Shown: piece by piece, positions 1 through 10,232 of the stretch | How positions within the stretch are numbered: position 1 is the first letter of the stretch | Layout of the letters: every line of letters begins with the position of its first letter | Origin: Galeopsis tetrahit | Taxonomy: Eukaryota; Streptophyta; Magnoliopsida; Lamiales; Lamiaceae | Length of the DNA: 64,000 nt | Assembly (NCBI GenBank): GCA_963675135.1 | Contig: OY776120.1 | Location: 55,734,063-55,798,062 of the forward strand | Direction: 5' to 3' | Made by a program: the position numbers and the translations under genes | Notes under the pieces: generated by a model | Database searches by the model: none | What the model saw: only the letters and a program-made list of their open reading frames with translations | Told to the model about the DNA's origin: nothing

Positions 1-922
1 CCTCAGCAGAGCCTGCTTCTTCTTTGGTAGTTGTTACCTGGTTTTGAACTTGGATGGTGTCAGTCAGTTCAATTTCTCTTTCAGGCTGGTTGTCTCTTGG
101 TTGATTGCCATCAGGTATGTTGTCCAGGTTCTGATCTCCATTGAGTTCAGGCTGGGCAACATCTATAAACATTATTTCCTTGCTTTGAAGCCTCAATCTG
201 GTTGTTCTTTGTGTTATCTCATCAATATTCAGGTTCTATCCCTAAACTCATTAATAGATTCATCAAACACAACAAGAGGTGTTTCTTCCACAACAAAGGT
301 TTTGCAATTGTAGACTCGCTAAGCTTTGCTGACTTGGGAATATCCAACAAATATTCCTTCATCAGCTTTGCAATCAAAATATTTCAATTGCTCTTTCCCA
401 TTATTGTGAATGAAACACTTGCAACCAAATATATGAAAATAAGCAATAGTGGGCAATCTACCTTTCCATAATTCATATGGAGTTACCTTGACCTTTTGTA
501 ATTAAGGATCTGTTTTGAGTGTGGCATGCAGTGTTGATGGCTTCTACCTAGAACCTTTTTGGCAGTTTGGATTCAACAATCAGTGTTCTTGCTGCTTCTT
601 TTAAGGTTCTGTATCTCCTTTCAGCAGCACCATTCTGTTGAGGAGTTCTTGCTGCAGAAGTCTCATGTGTGATGCTATTCTTGCTGCAGTACTCATTGAT
701 GTATGAGTTTATTAATTCAGTGCCTTTGTCTGATCTGATTTTGACAATGCTTAGGCATTTTTCATTACTCAATCTCATCATCAACCCAGATAGTTTGACT
801 TGAGTCTCCTTTTTTTTCAGAAGAAACACCACCCAAGTGTACCTGGAAAAATCATCAACAACTACTAAAGCATATTTCCTTCCATTTATGCTTATTGGGA
901 TTATTGGACCAAATAAGTCCAT
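1..922 (-). pseudogene. Sirevirus (element D) integrase core, C-terminal part and hinge, broken
   Basis: The 922-548 reading frame holds a Ty1/copia integrase catalytic core. It has a first Asp in VVDDFSRYTW, a second in KIRSDKGTE and the Glu in TPQQNGAAERR, so all three metal-binding positions can be read. After SKLPKRF a stop codon interrupts the frame. Bases 547-1 continue the integrase C-terminus and the acidic hinge before reverse transcriptase in broken frames, matching 14169-14735 of element C closely. Integrase inserts the cDNA copy into host DNA. The fragment leaves the window at base 1, so RT and RNase H of this copy are not visible. Small plus-strand frames at 44-471 are antisense shadows. 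Confidence 0.85.
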
Positions 923-1539
923 GTGTAGTAGTTGGAGAACTCTCTCAATGGATATGACAAGTTTTCCTTTAAATGATGCTTTGATTTGTTTTCCTTGATG
1001 AACACTTGATTAGGCAGCCCTTTCACTAGAGAGTTTCTTGCAAGTTTGTTGATGGTTTTGAAATTCAGGTGGTTCAGTCTTTTGTGCCACGGCAAACTTT
1101 GTTCACTTGTACTTTTGGCAACAGGGCAGACTGCTTCAGGGGTTTTGCTCCAATCTGCAAAATAAATATTTCCCTTTCTCACCCCTGTTAGTAGCACCTG
1201 TTGTGTTGATTTGTCCTTAATAATGCATTCATTTGGTGCATATTCAACACTATATCCTTTGTCACAGATTTGACTTATAGATAAAAAATTATATTTTAGG
1301 CCTAGAACATATGAAACATTAGTAATTTTTACACTACCAATGTTTAATGTACCATAACCTCTAGTGATTCCTTGAGAGCTATCTCCAAATGTTACTGAAG
1401 GACCATCCTTTTCAATAAAGTCTGAGAGAAGCTCCTTGTTTCTAGTCATGTGTCTTGAGCATCCACTGTCCAAGTACCATGTTGTTCTTTTGTTCATGCT
1501 TCTCTTCTTCTTGTGGTCCTTGCTAACCTGCAAAGTCAA
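901..1539 (-). pseudogene. Sirevirus (element D) protease and GAG-pre-integrase region
   Basis: The start carries the copia aspartic protease signature WYLDSGCSRHM (catalytic D-S-G). It is followed by the GAG_pre-integrs region with PWHKRLNHLNFKTI, the His part of the integrase HHCC zinc finger. Compared with element C (15760-14510), this copy lacks 28 bp near 990. That removes the Cys-x2-Cys half of the zinc finger and shifts the frame, so the ORF overlaps the following integrase ORF out of frame. It is inactive as it stands. Protease would normally cleave Gag-Pol inside the particle. Confidence 0.85.
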
Positions 1540-2000
1540 ACTTTAGGTACCGTTTGAATGTTGGGTCCTAGGGGGTTAGTTGTACCTTTTGGAACCGAAA
1601 TCTGCCTAATTACTCTGATTGACTCAAAGTGACTGACTTGGTTTTCATTTACATCTACATACACAGTCCTACCCTTGAATGCCTTAGGTTGTTTTTTATG
1701 TGCATAAGTGTTAGTCTTATAAGCTTCAGGAGGATGAGTGAAATACTTTGGGACAGGTCTCTTGAAGTTACTTGACTTAGGTGCAGCTTGGTAAGGCCTA
1801 TGTGGATAAGTACTTGGTTGGCCTTTTCCCTTTGGCATGAAGGGTCTAGGCTTCCTGAAACTGTTATACCTATTCAGTTGAGGTTGCCTCATTTGAGTTG
1901 GCCTTTTTTGAACAGATTTTGGACAACTCCACTGATGATCGTTCAAATAGGTTGGCCTTCCATTGGTTCTACCTTTCTGAAACTCATTCCTCTTGTACAC
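1536..2000 (-). pseudogene. Sirevirus (element D) basic Gag-protease linker
   Basis: This is a lysine-, proline- and asparagine-rich segment (YKRNEFQKGRTNGRP near its start) lying between the zinc-knuckle part of Gag and protease. The same sequence occurs at 15757-16242 in element C and again at 3843-4300, so it is part of the family and not a separate gene. It overlaps the protease ORF by a few bases in another frame. I recognise no named domain. The high basic charge would suit RNA binding, but that is inference. Confidence 0.7.
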
Positions 2001-2066
2001 AACATTCTTAACCTTTTCCTTATGTTTAGGTTTAGGAATATTGTTTACTTGAGCAGGTATAAGAGT

Positions 2067-2912
2067 TTATTTGCCCTTATCCTTGATCAGTGGCTGATTT
2101 ACTTCCATTTCATTCTCTTTTAGTTGTGCCACTGACCTTACAAATGTCCTCTTAGTGTTACTAGTTGAAGCAACACTAAGGCCAGGTGAGGATTCACATG
2201 GATTATAACCTAATCCACTTCTTTGAGCCATTGGCCTTTGAAACCCTTGAATTTCCTCTATTGCTCTAGAGGATTTGTTCAAGGCAGACATCTTTAATTT
2301 TAGGCTCTCCTCACTTAATTTTAAAGCATCAAATTCATGTGAGAGATTGTCAAATTTAGTTTGTAAAATTCTAAGGTCAAAATCCTTTTTCTTCAGAGCC
2401 AGATTTTGATCATCAATCAACTTTTGTTGTTCAGAGACTTTAAGAGACATTTCATCATGTTCCCTCACAATCTGCTGATACAACTCAGCTGATTTAATGT
2501 CAATCTCAGGTTCAGGAAGGTTGGGAGTTTTGGCTTTAGAACTTAGAATTTCATTTTCTCTAAATGCAATGTTATGTAGCTCTTGTAGTCTGGTGAAGTC
2601 CTCCATTAACTTTCCAAAGGAGAGTTTCAAGTGGGCTTCACTAGATTCATGTGTGTTATTTGAGGAGTTAGAAGATGAACACACCTCTTCATTTTCAAAG
2701 GCCATTTGACAGTCATCTTCACTGTCACTGTTAGAGAATAATCCATCATCAGATGAATAAACACTTTCTTCACTTGCTGATTCTCCAGCTACCATGGCCT
2801 TCCTGTTGCTCATTCTCCTGTCTCTTTTGTTCTGCCTTTCTTTTCTTTCTTTTGAGCTCAGATCAGGACAATCATATTGAAAGTGTCCTTTCTTCTGGCA
2901 GTTGTAACACAC
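2067..2912 (-). pseudogene. Sirevirus (element D) Gag: zinc knuckle and coiled-coil C-terminal half
   Basis: The frame opens with a CCHC zinc knuckle (CYNCQKKGHFQYDC, spacing C-x2-C-x4-H-x4-C), the nucleocapsid motif that binds retroelement RNA. A Ser/Glu/Asp-rich tract follows, then about 130 residues of heptad-like Lys/Glu/Leu sequence that look like a coiled coil. A long Gag with zinc knuckle plus coiled coil is typical of the Sirevirus lineage of Ty1/copia. The N-terminal half is at 2913-3842. Element C has lost this whole segment, so D is the only minus-strand copy that retains it. Confidence 0.85.
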
Positions 2913-3842
2913 ATCTTCATCATCGTTTCATTTTCTTGAGGACTCCTTCCTCCTGGATGATGATGGATCAGCCTTGCTCGACTTCTTCTTGTCAGCATAT
3001 TTGTCTTCTTTCTTTTCATCAGAGTGTTTGTCCTCTGATTTGTTATCAGGAGTGTTGAATCTTCTCATGTTTCTGTTATCCTAGTAGAACTTCTTGTATC
3101 TACCAAATCTGGAGTTCAACCTCTCAAATCTTCTGGCCATGAGTGCCAGTTCCTCCTTCATTTCAGTCTTAAAGACTGATTGTGATTATCTTTGAGCACT
3201 CTTCTTTTCTGTCTCAGCAGCTTTAAATGAAAATCCTTTGCTGGAGGAGGATGGCTCCTCATGTACCTTCTTCCTGTTCAGATCAAACTCATATGCTTTG
3301 AGTTTAAAGAACACTTGCTGCATGGGCATGTTATCAAGATTGCTAGTGTTCTGCATCATGACTGAATAGATGTCCCACTTGGATGTGAGAATTTGCCAAG
3401 AGAGTTTATTTCATTCATGATGTCAGTGAATCTGCCATCAAGATGATCAATAGTTTCATTGGGTTCCATGGTGAATTGTTCATACTTTTGAATTGCTACT
3501 TGGAGCTTCTTTTCTTTGATCTTTTGGGTACCTTCACACATGAGTGCTAAGGTGTCCCAAATCTCTTTAGCTGTGGTGTAGTGGTACACTCTTCCCATCA
3601 CTGCATCTGGAATTGTCTGGTACAAAATATTCATGGCAATGTAGTTCAGGTTGTGCCTTTTTCTCTCTTCTGCAGTTAAGTCATCTTCATCCTTTGGCAG
3701 CAACTCCCTCAAGTCTACTTTCTGAGCATTAGTGACTTTGGGGTTTGGCTTGGTGAAGGTGAAAGGCTCTCTGGTGATGACTTTGAGCATTTCATCATGC
3801 TAGCAGACAAGATGTGCTCTCATTCTAATCTTCCAGAAATCA
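2913..3842 (-). pseudogene. Sirevirus (element D) Gag N-terminal half (UBN2-type), broken
   Basis: The frame 3790-3356 (144 aa) reads as the copia-type Gag core (UBN2/Retrotran_gag family): LLPKDEDDLTAEERK, then KEIWDTLALMCEGT and KKLQVAIQKYEQF. The true start lies upstream, because in-frame sequence continues to about 3842 (YDFWKIRMRAHL). An amber codon at 3800-3802 (CAG to TAG by comparison with the family) separates the two. Bases 2913-3355 continue towards the zinc knuckle with frame breaks. The upstream edge at 3842/3843 is an abrupt join to a second copy of the linker, so this copy lacks a leader and 5' LTR. Confidence 0.8.
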
Positions 3843-4300
3843 TAGTTGTACCTTTTGGAACCGAAATCTGCCTAATTAGTCTGATTGACTCAAAGTGACT
3901 GACTTGGTTTTCATTTACATCTACATACATAGTCCTACCCTTGAATGCCTTAGGTGGTTTCTGTGCATAAAGTGTTAGTCTTATAAGCTTCAGGAGGATG
4001 AGTGAAATACTTTGGGACAGGTCTCCTGAAGTTACTTGACTTAGGTGCAGCTTGGTAAGGCCTATGTGGATAAGTACTTGGTTGGCCTTTTCCCTTTGGC
4101 ATGAAGGGTCTAGGCTTCCTGAAACTGTTATACCTATCAGGAGGGTTGCGCCTTGATCTATTCAGTTGAGATTGCCTCATTTGAGTTGGCCTTTTTTGAA
4201 CAGATTTTGGACAACTCCACTGATGTGTGTTCAAATAAGTTGGCCTTCCATTGGTTCTACCTTTCTGAAACTCATTCCTCTTGTACACAACATTACACAC
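3843..4300 (-). pseudogene. Second copy of the Sirevirus linker, misplaced upstream of Gag
   Basis: The frame 4300-3950 and its continuation to 3843 repeat the basic linker found at 1536-2000 (starting YKRNEFQKGRTNGRP). It retains a SRRNPPDRY segment that the 1536-2000 copy lacks, so it is not a simple copy of that one. Its position before the Gag N-terminus is the wrong order for the family and marks a rearrangement. Its upstream edge near 4296 abuts unrelated DNA. Confidence 0.75.
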
Positions 4301-5055
4301 ATGCCCTCCGTCTGTATGAGTTAGCTACTCCCCCGTAGTTCCCAGGAGATCCCAAGGAGGATATCAACACTCCTTGGTGGTTGCCTGGCATGAGAAGGGC
4401 TATCTCAGAGCTTAAAAGTACAGCCCTAGGGGTGGGGGACTTGGTGCCTGTGAGCGATTTGGAATTCCCTATTCATGTAGCTAACTCGACTGGCTACCGT
4501 AACTGCTGATGTCTCAGAGGAGAAAGAGGAGGGTGATGGGTCCAGCGGACAGGTCAATGAGGCGGTGGAAGGCACTGGAAGGGCTGGAATTCCTTCCTCT
4601 TGATGAATTTTCTTTACTTTCTCTGATAACAATATTCTGGTACTTTTTAAACACTTTTTAGTATTTTCAAGAGACTCCACACTCCTGTGTTTTTCTATGG
4701 AGGGCCAGGGCATGGTGCCTTTGGTCTTGGATATTTTTTACCTTTCGATGCTCTATCTTACTCCTGCTTATCGTACCTGCATATTGTCTCATTGTATGCA
4801 TACATATGTGTTTTTTTTTCTTCATAAGCATGCCATGTATTATGTTTAGGATAATGAGCATGTCATATATTGCATTTAGCATCTCTTAGCTAGGTTTCCA
4901 TGGATATCTCTAGTATCCTTCTAGCACATATAGGCTTTGAGGCTTCATTATCGCAAAAATAGAGAATTCAGGCTTTTGTACTTACTTGGTAATACTTGTA
5001 GAGTTTCCACATATCTTCTATTCCCCCTAGCCTCAGAGGCTATATTAGGTGGAGG
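4301..5055. other. Unassigned segment, probably 3' part of the Tat element
   Basis: This lies between the Sirevirus fragment and the A-tract/tandem repeat of the Tat element. Short open frames exist on both strands (4426-4713 and 4667-4882 minus; a plus reading near 4360-4500 contains PWWLPGMRRAI), but I recognise none. I looked here for the missing 3' LTR of the Tat element and saw no similarity to 9535-10232. Confidence 0.4.
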
Positions 5056-5073
5056 TTTTTTTTTTTTTTTTTT
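5056..5073 (-). other. A18 tract on the minus strand
   Basis: An 18-base T run on the plus strand (A run in element orientation) is followed on the element strand by CCTCCACC. It could be part of a polypurine-tract region near the 3' end of the Tat element, or a simple homopolymer. No LTR start follows it. Confidence 0.4.
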
Positions 5074-5147
5074 ACAGGGTCATGTTCGATCCTAGAGCTT
5101 CAAGTGCTTCCTTTATGATGGGGTTCATTTCGGGTTTATATTATTTG

Positions 5148-5865
5148 TCAGAGTAAGGTTCATCTGGACCTACTCATTTTCTCAGAGACAGGTTCATCGG
5201 AACCCACTTATTTTCTCAGGGTGAGGTTTGTCTAAACCTACGCTTTTTCTTAGAGTGAGGTTCATCGGAACCCACTCATTTTCTTAAAGTGAGGTTTGTC
5301 TAAACCTGCGCGTTTTCTTAGAGTGAGGTTCATCGAAACCCACTCATTTTCTCAGGGTGAGGTTTGTATAAACCTACGCATTTTCTCAAAGTGAGGTTCA
5401 TCGGAACCCACTAATTTTCTCAGGGTGAGGTTTGTTTAAACCTACACATTTTCTCAAAGTGAGGTTCATCGGAACCCACTTATTTTCTCAGGGTGAGGTT
5501 TGAATAAACCTACGCATTTTCTCAAAGTGAGGTTCATGGAAACCCACTTATTTTCTCAGGGTGGGGTTTGTATAAACCTACGCATTTTCTCAAAGTGAGG
5601 TTCATCGGAACCCAATTATTTTCTCAGGGTGAGGTTTGTATAAACCTACGCATTTTCTCAAAGTGAGGTTCATCGGAACCCACTTATTTTCTCAGGGTGA
5701 GGTTTGTATAAAACTACGCATTTTCTCAAAGTGAGGTTCATCGGAACCCACTCATTTTCTCAGGGTGATGTTTATCTAAACTTGCGCATTTTCTTAAAGT
5801 GAGGTTCATCAGAACCCACTCATTTTCTCAGGGTGAGGTTTGTATAAACCTACGCATTTTCTTAG
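5148..5865. repeat. 68-bp dimeric tandem repeat (about 10.5 copies) in the Tat element 3' region
   Basis: A 68-bp period is exact between 5461 and 5529. Each unit is two related 34-bp halves, both of the form GTGAGGTT...AACC...CATTTTCTCA. One half carries GGTTCATCGGAACC and the other GGTTTGTATAAACC, so each half centres on a short palindrome. The array lies about 320 bp downstream of the integrase stop on the element strand. Tandem repeats in the 3' untranslated region are a known property of Tat/Ogre Ty3/gypsy elements and can seed satellites. The edges are more divergent than the middle. Confidence 0.9.
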
Positions 5866-6183
5866 TTTATCCTTTGCCTTAATACCAGTACATATCAATC
5901 ATCTCACCACGTTTTCAAATATCTATCTCACACAATAATTCTTCAAAAATCAAGAGAAATCACTGTAATTTCTTCAAAAGTAAAGCTTTATTGATCAAAA
6001 GTGTTTATTAACATAGGCAAAAAGGAAACCTATGCCGGCCTCATTAAAAACCTCTTCATGGTAAAACCCAAAGGGAAACCCACGCAGAGGGAAAAAGAGT
6101 GCCGGTGAAGCGATGTGTACAATTATTCGAATGAAAATGAATGTCAAAATTGCACAAAGGAAAAATAAGGGACAAACATGTTT
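5866..6183 (-). other. Tat element sequence between integrase stop and repeat array
   Basis: No open frame of note. On the element strand this is the 3' untranslated stretch after the integrase stop. It is AT-rich with a GC-richer patch around 6030-6110. Confidence 0.5.
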
Positions 6184-7377
6184 TCAGACATAAAACCTCT
6201 TAAGGTGGCACACGTTCCATGGGCGCAGCACCTCATTTCCCACCATATTCTGGAGGTTGTAGGCTCCTCCTTTCAGCACTTGTACCCCATTATAAGGACC
6301 TTCCCAATTGGGCTCCATCATTCCAGTATTCTTCAAGGCATCAGCTCTCTTGAGAACTAAGTCTCCGACTCTAAAGGATCTGGGGATTACTCTACGATCG
6401 TATGCTGCCTTGATCCTGCTCTTGTATCTCTCTTCTTTCAGCTTCGCTATCTCTCTCTCCTCATCTACCAGATCCAAGGCTTCTCTCATTAGCTCTTCAT
6501 TTTTCTTCTCATCAAAATATGTGATGCGATGTGACCTTAACCGGACCTCTGGCGGTATTACTGTTGTTGTCCCGTACACCAATTGGAAGGGGGTCTCCCC
6601 CGTAGCTGACTTAGGGCTAGTTCTGTAAGACCAGAGGACATTGTCCAGGTTCTTCACCCATCCCCCTCCTATTTTTTGTAGGCGAGTTCGGATACCATCC
6701 ACTAGGATTCTGTTTGTGACCTCCACCTGACCATTAGCCTGTGGATGAGCCACTAAGGTGAACCTCTTCAAGATATTCCATCTCTCACACCATCTTCTTA
6801 CTCTCTCCCCGTTGAACTATGTGCCATTATCCGAGACTAGAATCCTGGGTACTCCAAATCTACAACAGATGTGTCTTGCTAAGAAATTAATTACATTATC
6901 TTCCTCTATTTTGGCCAGCGGTGTGGCCTCTACCCACTTGATGAAGTAGTCCACTGCCACAATTAAGAACTTCCTTCCTCCAGGTGCTATAGGGAAGCGC
7001 CTTACCAAGTCTATTCCCCATTTTGCAAATGGACAAGGCGAATACATGGCCCCCATTTCTTCCGCTGGAACACGTATCAATGGTCTGTTCTTCTGACATT
7101 TCTCACACTTCTTCACGAACTCTCGAGCATCCCTCATCACACTGGGCCAATAAAAACCCGCCCTGAACACCTTATTCACAACAGTCTTATAGCCCTCGTG
7201 ACTGGCCCCACAACCTTCATGAATATCCTTGATCACAAATTCCGCTTCCTGTTTTGAGAGACACTTCAAGTATGGTTGAGTAAAGGATCTTTTGTACAAT
7301 TGATCCCCAATGATACAGTATTTCGACCTCAAAGCCTTGTTTTCTCTGGATGCTGGGGTTGCGGGATCCTTGCTCAA
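6184..7377 (-). pseudogene. Ty3/gypsy (Tat-type) integrase with one nonsense codon
   Basis: Reading 7377 to 6184, the HHCC zinc finger comes first (HEGCGASHEG ... KKCEKCQ), then FYWPSVMRDA, a core Asp in GIDLVRRFP, a second Asp in LVSDNGT and the Glu in HPQANGQVEVTNR. The C-terminal part (YDRRVIPRSFRVGDLVLKR ... WEGPY) is the usual gypsy integrase tail. A TAG stop directly after DNGT (about 6815-6819) divides the track into two frames that are in register, so this is one gene with one nonsense change. There is no chromodomain, as expected for Tat rather than chromovirus elements. Confidence 0.9.
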
Positions 7378-7608
7378 TTCTTCCCATATCTCCTTCCTCC
7401 AATCGTCTCTTTCTGTTATCTCTCCGACTAAGGCTTCGGTCTCCAGCCGATACGCTACTAACAGGGTTATCTTTCCTTAACCCTCGAACTAAGTAGAGCT
7501 GGCCAACTTGGAAAACCCATCTGCCTTCGTGTTTTCCTCCCTCGGTATCTATATTACTTCGAAAGAATGGAATTTATTCCTCAAGTTCCTCACTTGCTCC
7601 AAATACCG
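7378..7608 (-). pseudogene. RNase H C-terminal remnant of the Tat element
   Basis: In the frame next to the protease-distal ORF, about 7608-7500 read RYLEQVRNLRNKFHSFEV and later PREENTKADGFSKLAS. These are the end of the Ty3/gypsy RNase H domain, where Glu-x-Asn-x-x-Ala-Asp is typical. Stops interrupt it. The catalytic first half of RNase H and nearly all of RT are absent, so this is a scar of a large deletion. Confidence 0.75.
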
Positions 7609-7819
7609 CTATCTCTGTAGGGATACCCGTCATATCCGTTGGGGCAAAAGTGAATATATCCACATTCTCTCGAAGAGTGGCTATCATTCTCTCCTTGAGT
7701 TCCAGGTCCATATGGGTGCCAATTCTGGTTGTGAACCCTTGCATTCCTATGTAAAGTTCAATGTTCATCAATTCCTCACCCGCTTTGATCTTGGGCTGCT
7801 CCCCTGCCAATTCACCCAC
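7574..7819 (-). pseudogene. Short remnant preceding RT in the Tat element
   Basis: The 81-aa frame contains ELKERMIATLRENVDIFTF followed by APTDMTGIPTEIA, matching the segment that precedes the RT fingers in Tat elements. The sequence then switches without a gap into the RNase H C-terminus (out of frame) at about 7605. The RT motifs, including the YxDD box, are missing. The element could move only with enzymes supplied in trans. Confidence 0.75.
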
Positions 7820-7830
7820 TCTTTACTTTT

Positions 7831-8340
7831 TCAACTCGGGGTCCTCGCCTTTAAATCTTTCCAACCCTCGGAACATAGCTTGTCTGCTATCTTCACTGAT
7901 TCTACATAGCACTTCCTTGCTTGATACTGATCTCCACGTATCTCTCCCACTCCCCCCGAGGCGGGAAATTTCATCTTCATGTGGAAGATGGAAATTACTG
8001 CCTGAAAGATGTTCAAGCTTGGTCTTCCCATCACCACATTGTATAAGGATGGAACGTCTACTATAAAAAACTCTATCACTTGTACACGTCGGTTAGGGGT
8101 AGTCCCTAGCCCTACTTGCAATAATGCCGAACCGAGGGGTTGAATTTCACCCCCTGAGAATCCATAAAGAGCAGTTTCCACTGGCCTGAGATTTATGTTC
8201 AGCTCCAACATTTTGAAACACTCCAGGAACATGATGTCCGCAGAGCTTCCTGTATCCACCAAAATTCTCACCACGTCATACCCTGCGATGTCCGTGGTAA
8301 TGACTAGAGCGTCATTATGAGTTTCCCTCGGTTCTCCTTA
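7831..8340 (-). pseudogene. Ty3/gypsy aspartic protease of the Tat element
   Basis: The protease signature VRILVDTGSSADIMF (catalytic D-T-G) lies near the start of the 8274-7831 frame, with upstream in-register sequence ALVITTDIAGYDV to about 8315. The downstream glycine/hydrophobic pattern (GFSGGEIQPLGS, FIVDVPSLYNVVMGRPSLN) is the rest of the retropepsin fold. It is joined directly to the Gag core; the Gag C-terminus, including any zinc knuckle, has been deleted at about 8315. Confidence 0.85.
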
Positions 8341-9475
8341 ACAATTCATCAAAGGTCTGTACTGGTTTCGTAGCCAGGGATGTGAAAAGGTCTCCAACTT
8401 TTAACCCGTTGGTAAGGGCATTGATCTTAACTTCAGAAGAGGCAGTAGGTACCTCTAAGGCTGCTTGATTGAACCTTTTCAGAAAATCTAGAAGGCTTTC
8501 ATTATCTCCTTGTCTCATGTTGAACAGGGTAGGGGTAGCTCTAGGTTGCCTCCTAACACTAGCGAATTGATGCAAGAAAAATTCGCTAAATTCTGACCAA
8601 GAGTGGATGGTGTCAGGTCCCAATTGCGTAAACCACTATTGTGCAACATTAGATAGAGTGGTTAAGAAGACCCTGCATTTGACACCCTCTCCATAGCGGT
8701 GCAACAGAGCGACATTTTCAAACTTCACCAGGTGTTCGTAAGGATCCGCCGTACCATCATATTCAAAATTTAAAGATTTGAAATTATAAGGTAATTCATC
8801 TTGCAAGATATTCGAAGTAAACTGGTAACCAGTAATATAAGGAGATTTACTTACATTGTCAGCCATTTGTTTCCTCATGTCCTTCATTTCTCTTCGAAGG
8901 GCTTGTATTTGATCGCTGACAGCTCCTTGGTAAGTGTCATCCGTACTTTCTCCAATCTCCGTATCCAAAGTCCTTTTAAGGACTACTTCCGCATTTCTCC
9001 TAGGGGTTTTGTTAGGAACACTCCTCTCAGATTGAGAGGGTATCTTATCTTCCTGATCTCGAGGGACCCCCTCGTTCCTGGAAGGGGCCAGAGAGGAGTC
9101 AATCATGTGCTCTAGGTTTTTCTGTTTCATATTTTCGTTCCCTAGTGGCACAGCACTAGATATATGGACTCCTCGAGAAGCAATCATCTTCTCCACAGCC
9201 TGGGCAATCATGGCATTTAGCTGGTCCTGAGAAACAGTAAGGAGCTCGGGCTGAGTGTTGGAAGGAGGTGTGTCCTTATTGATCCCACTCCCGGATGCTC
9301 CAGAGGTACCGGTTGCATTCCCCTCGGGTGCAGGGGGGTTATCATCCATTACGGTGGTTGAGGGTCGTTTCCCTAGGTTCCTGTTTGAGGGAAAACCCGG
9401 AGGGGGCAGAGGGAAAGGAGAGGTAGTATCTCCCTTTTCCTTAGTCTGCTTCGTCAGATCATGTTCTTCGCCCAT
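8315..9475 (-). pseudogene. Tat-type Gag with one nonsense codon and missing C-terminus
   Basis: The first 279 codons (from ATG at 9475) have a low-complexity N-terminus rich in Pro/Ser, then the Retrotrans_gag core (ADPYEHLVKFEN ... CRVFLTTLS). A TAG stop at 8636-8638 is followed in the same frame by WFTQLGPDTIHSW ... FLHQFAS and SLLDFLKRFNQAAL, the remainder of the core. The start lies 35 bp downstream of the primer binding site. The zinc-knuckle portion is absent because of the deletion into protease. Confidence 0.85.
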
Positions 9476-9509
9476 TTTGTATGAAACTTTCTCACTTCTT
9501 AGCTCGAAA

Positions 9510-9528
9510 ATTTCCCACAGACGGCACC
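9510..9528 (-). promoter_or_regulatory. Primer binding site of the Tat element
   Basis: On the element strand the sequence TGGTGCCGTCTGTGGGAAA begins 6 bases after the LTR end. This is the customary PBS block of Tat-type plant gypsy elements. I have not assigned the tRNA with certainty. Confidence 0.7.
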
Positions 9529-9534
9529 AGTTAT

Positions 9535-10232
9535 TGCGTCAGAAAGTCACCAGTAGGGATACCGAATCTCCCTATCTGGATTATGGCGGTTGTGGGCTTG
9601 GATCGTCACTTTCCCGTAAGTTTATCCACGAATAATCCTCCTTCAAGATTCTTAAAGACCAGCAAAAACACGCCGGAGGGGATTCCGGCGTGGAATCTCC
9701 GATGCTCAAGTCAGAATCTTTCTCGGGAGAATCAAAGAGGAATTTCCCTGTAATTCGAGGGAAATTCTCGCAAATATCGGGGAGTTTTTTGTGTTTTCAA
9801 TGTATATTTCGTATATTTCTTATCAAGAATGTGTATTCTCAATGTAAAATGTAGTCAACAAAGTAAAACAAAACTGCCTTTATACCTGACCCCTTTTCGT
9901 GGAAGAGTGGGAGAATTCTTCTCCCTCTTCTTTCTCAACCGTCCCTTAAGACTCGGTCTTTTAGTGGACTTCTCCCACTTCCTCCGATTGGCTTCTTTCG
10001 GGCCTCATCTATCAAGATTGGATCCTAGGGATTTCCCTCATGGGCTGGAAATACTTAGCCCAAGAATAATCGAACCACAGATATGGGCCAAAGGCCCAAT
10101 TGTACTTATTTCCCTCTTTGGGCTTAGGGGTGTATTAATCCCCTTCACCAAACCATCATTCATAACAAGACGAATTTAATTCATCTAATATCCACATATC
10201 GATATCTCCGAGGACGACATATTTTAGCCGCA
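9535..10232 (-). repeat. 5' LTR of the Tat element
   Basis: The LTR is bounded by TGCG at its 5' end (10232) and CGCA at its 3' end (9535), 698 bp, followed by the PBS. Its outer edge interrupts the extra ORF of Sirevirus element C in mid-sequence, which fixes that boundary. The base just outside starts TCACT, the expected 5-bp target duplication. The partner copy cannot be checked because the 3' LTR is not found in the window. Confidence 0.8.

Noticed and set aside
44..471. Plus-strand open frames with near-identical copies at 14235-14662
   Set aside because: They are antisense to the integrase/hinge region of Sirevirus pol on the minus strand; similarity between copies reflects the element.
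4301..5055. 3' LTR of the Tat element
   Set aside because: No visible similarity to the 5' LTR at 9535-10232 and no CA-ending boundary next to a TCACT duplication.
5148..5865. Possible CRISPR-like array of regular repeats
   Set aside because: Units are contiguous 34/68-bp repeats with no unique spacers, and the context is a plant retrotransposon 3' region.
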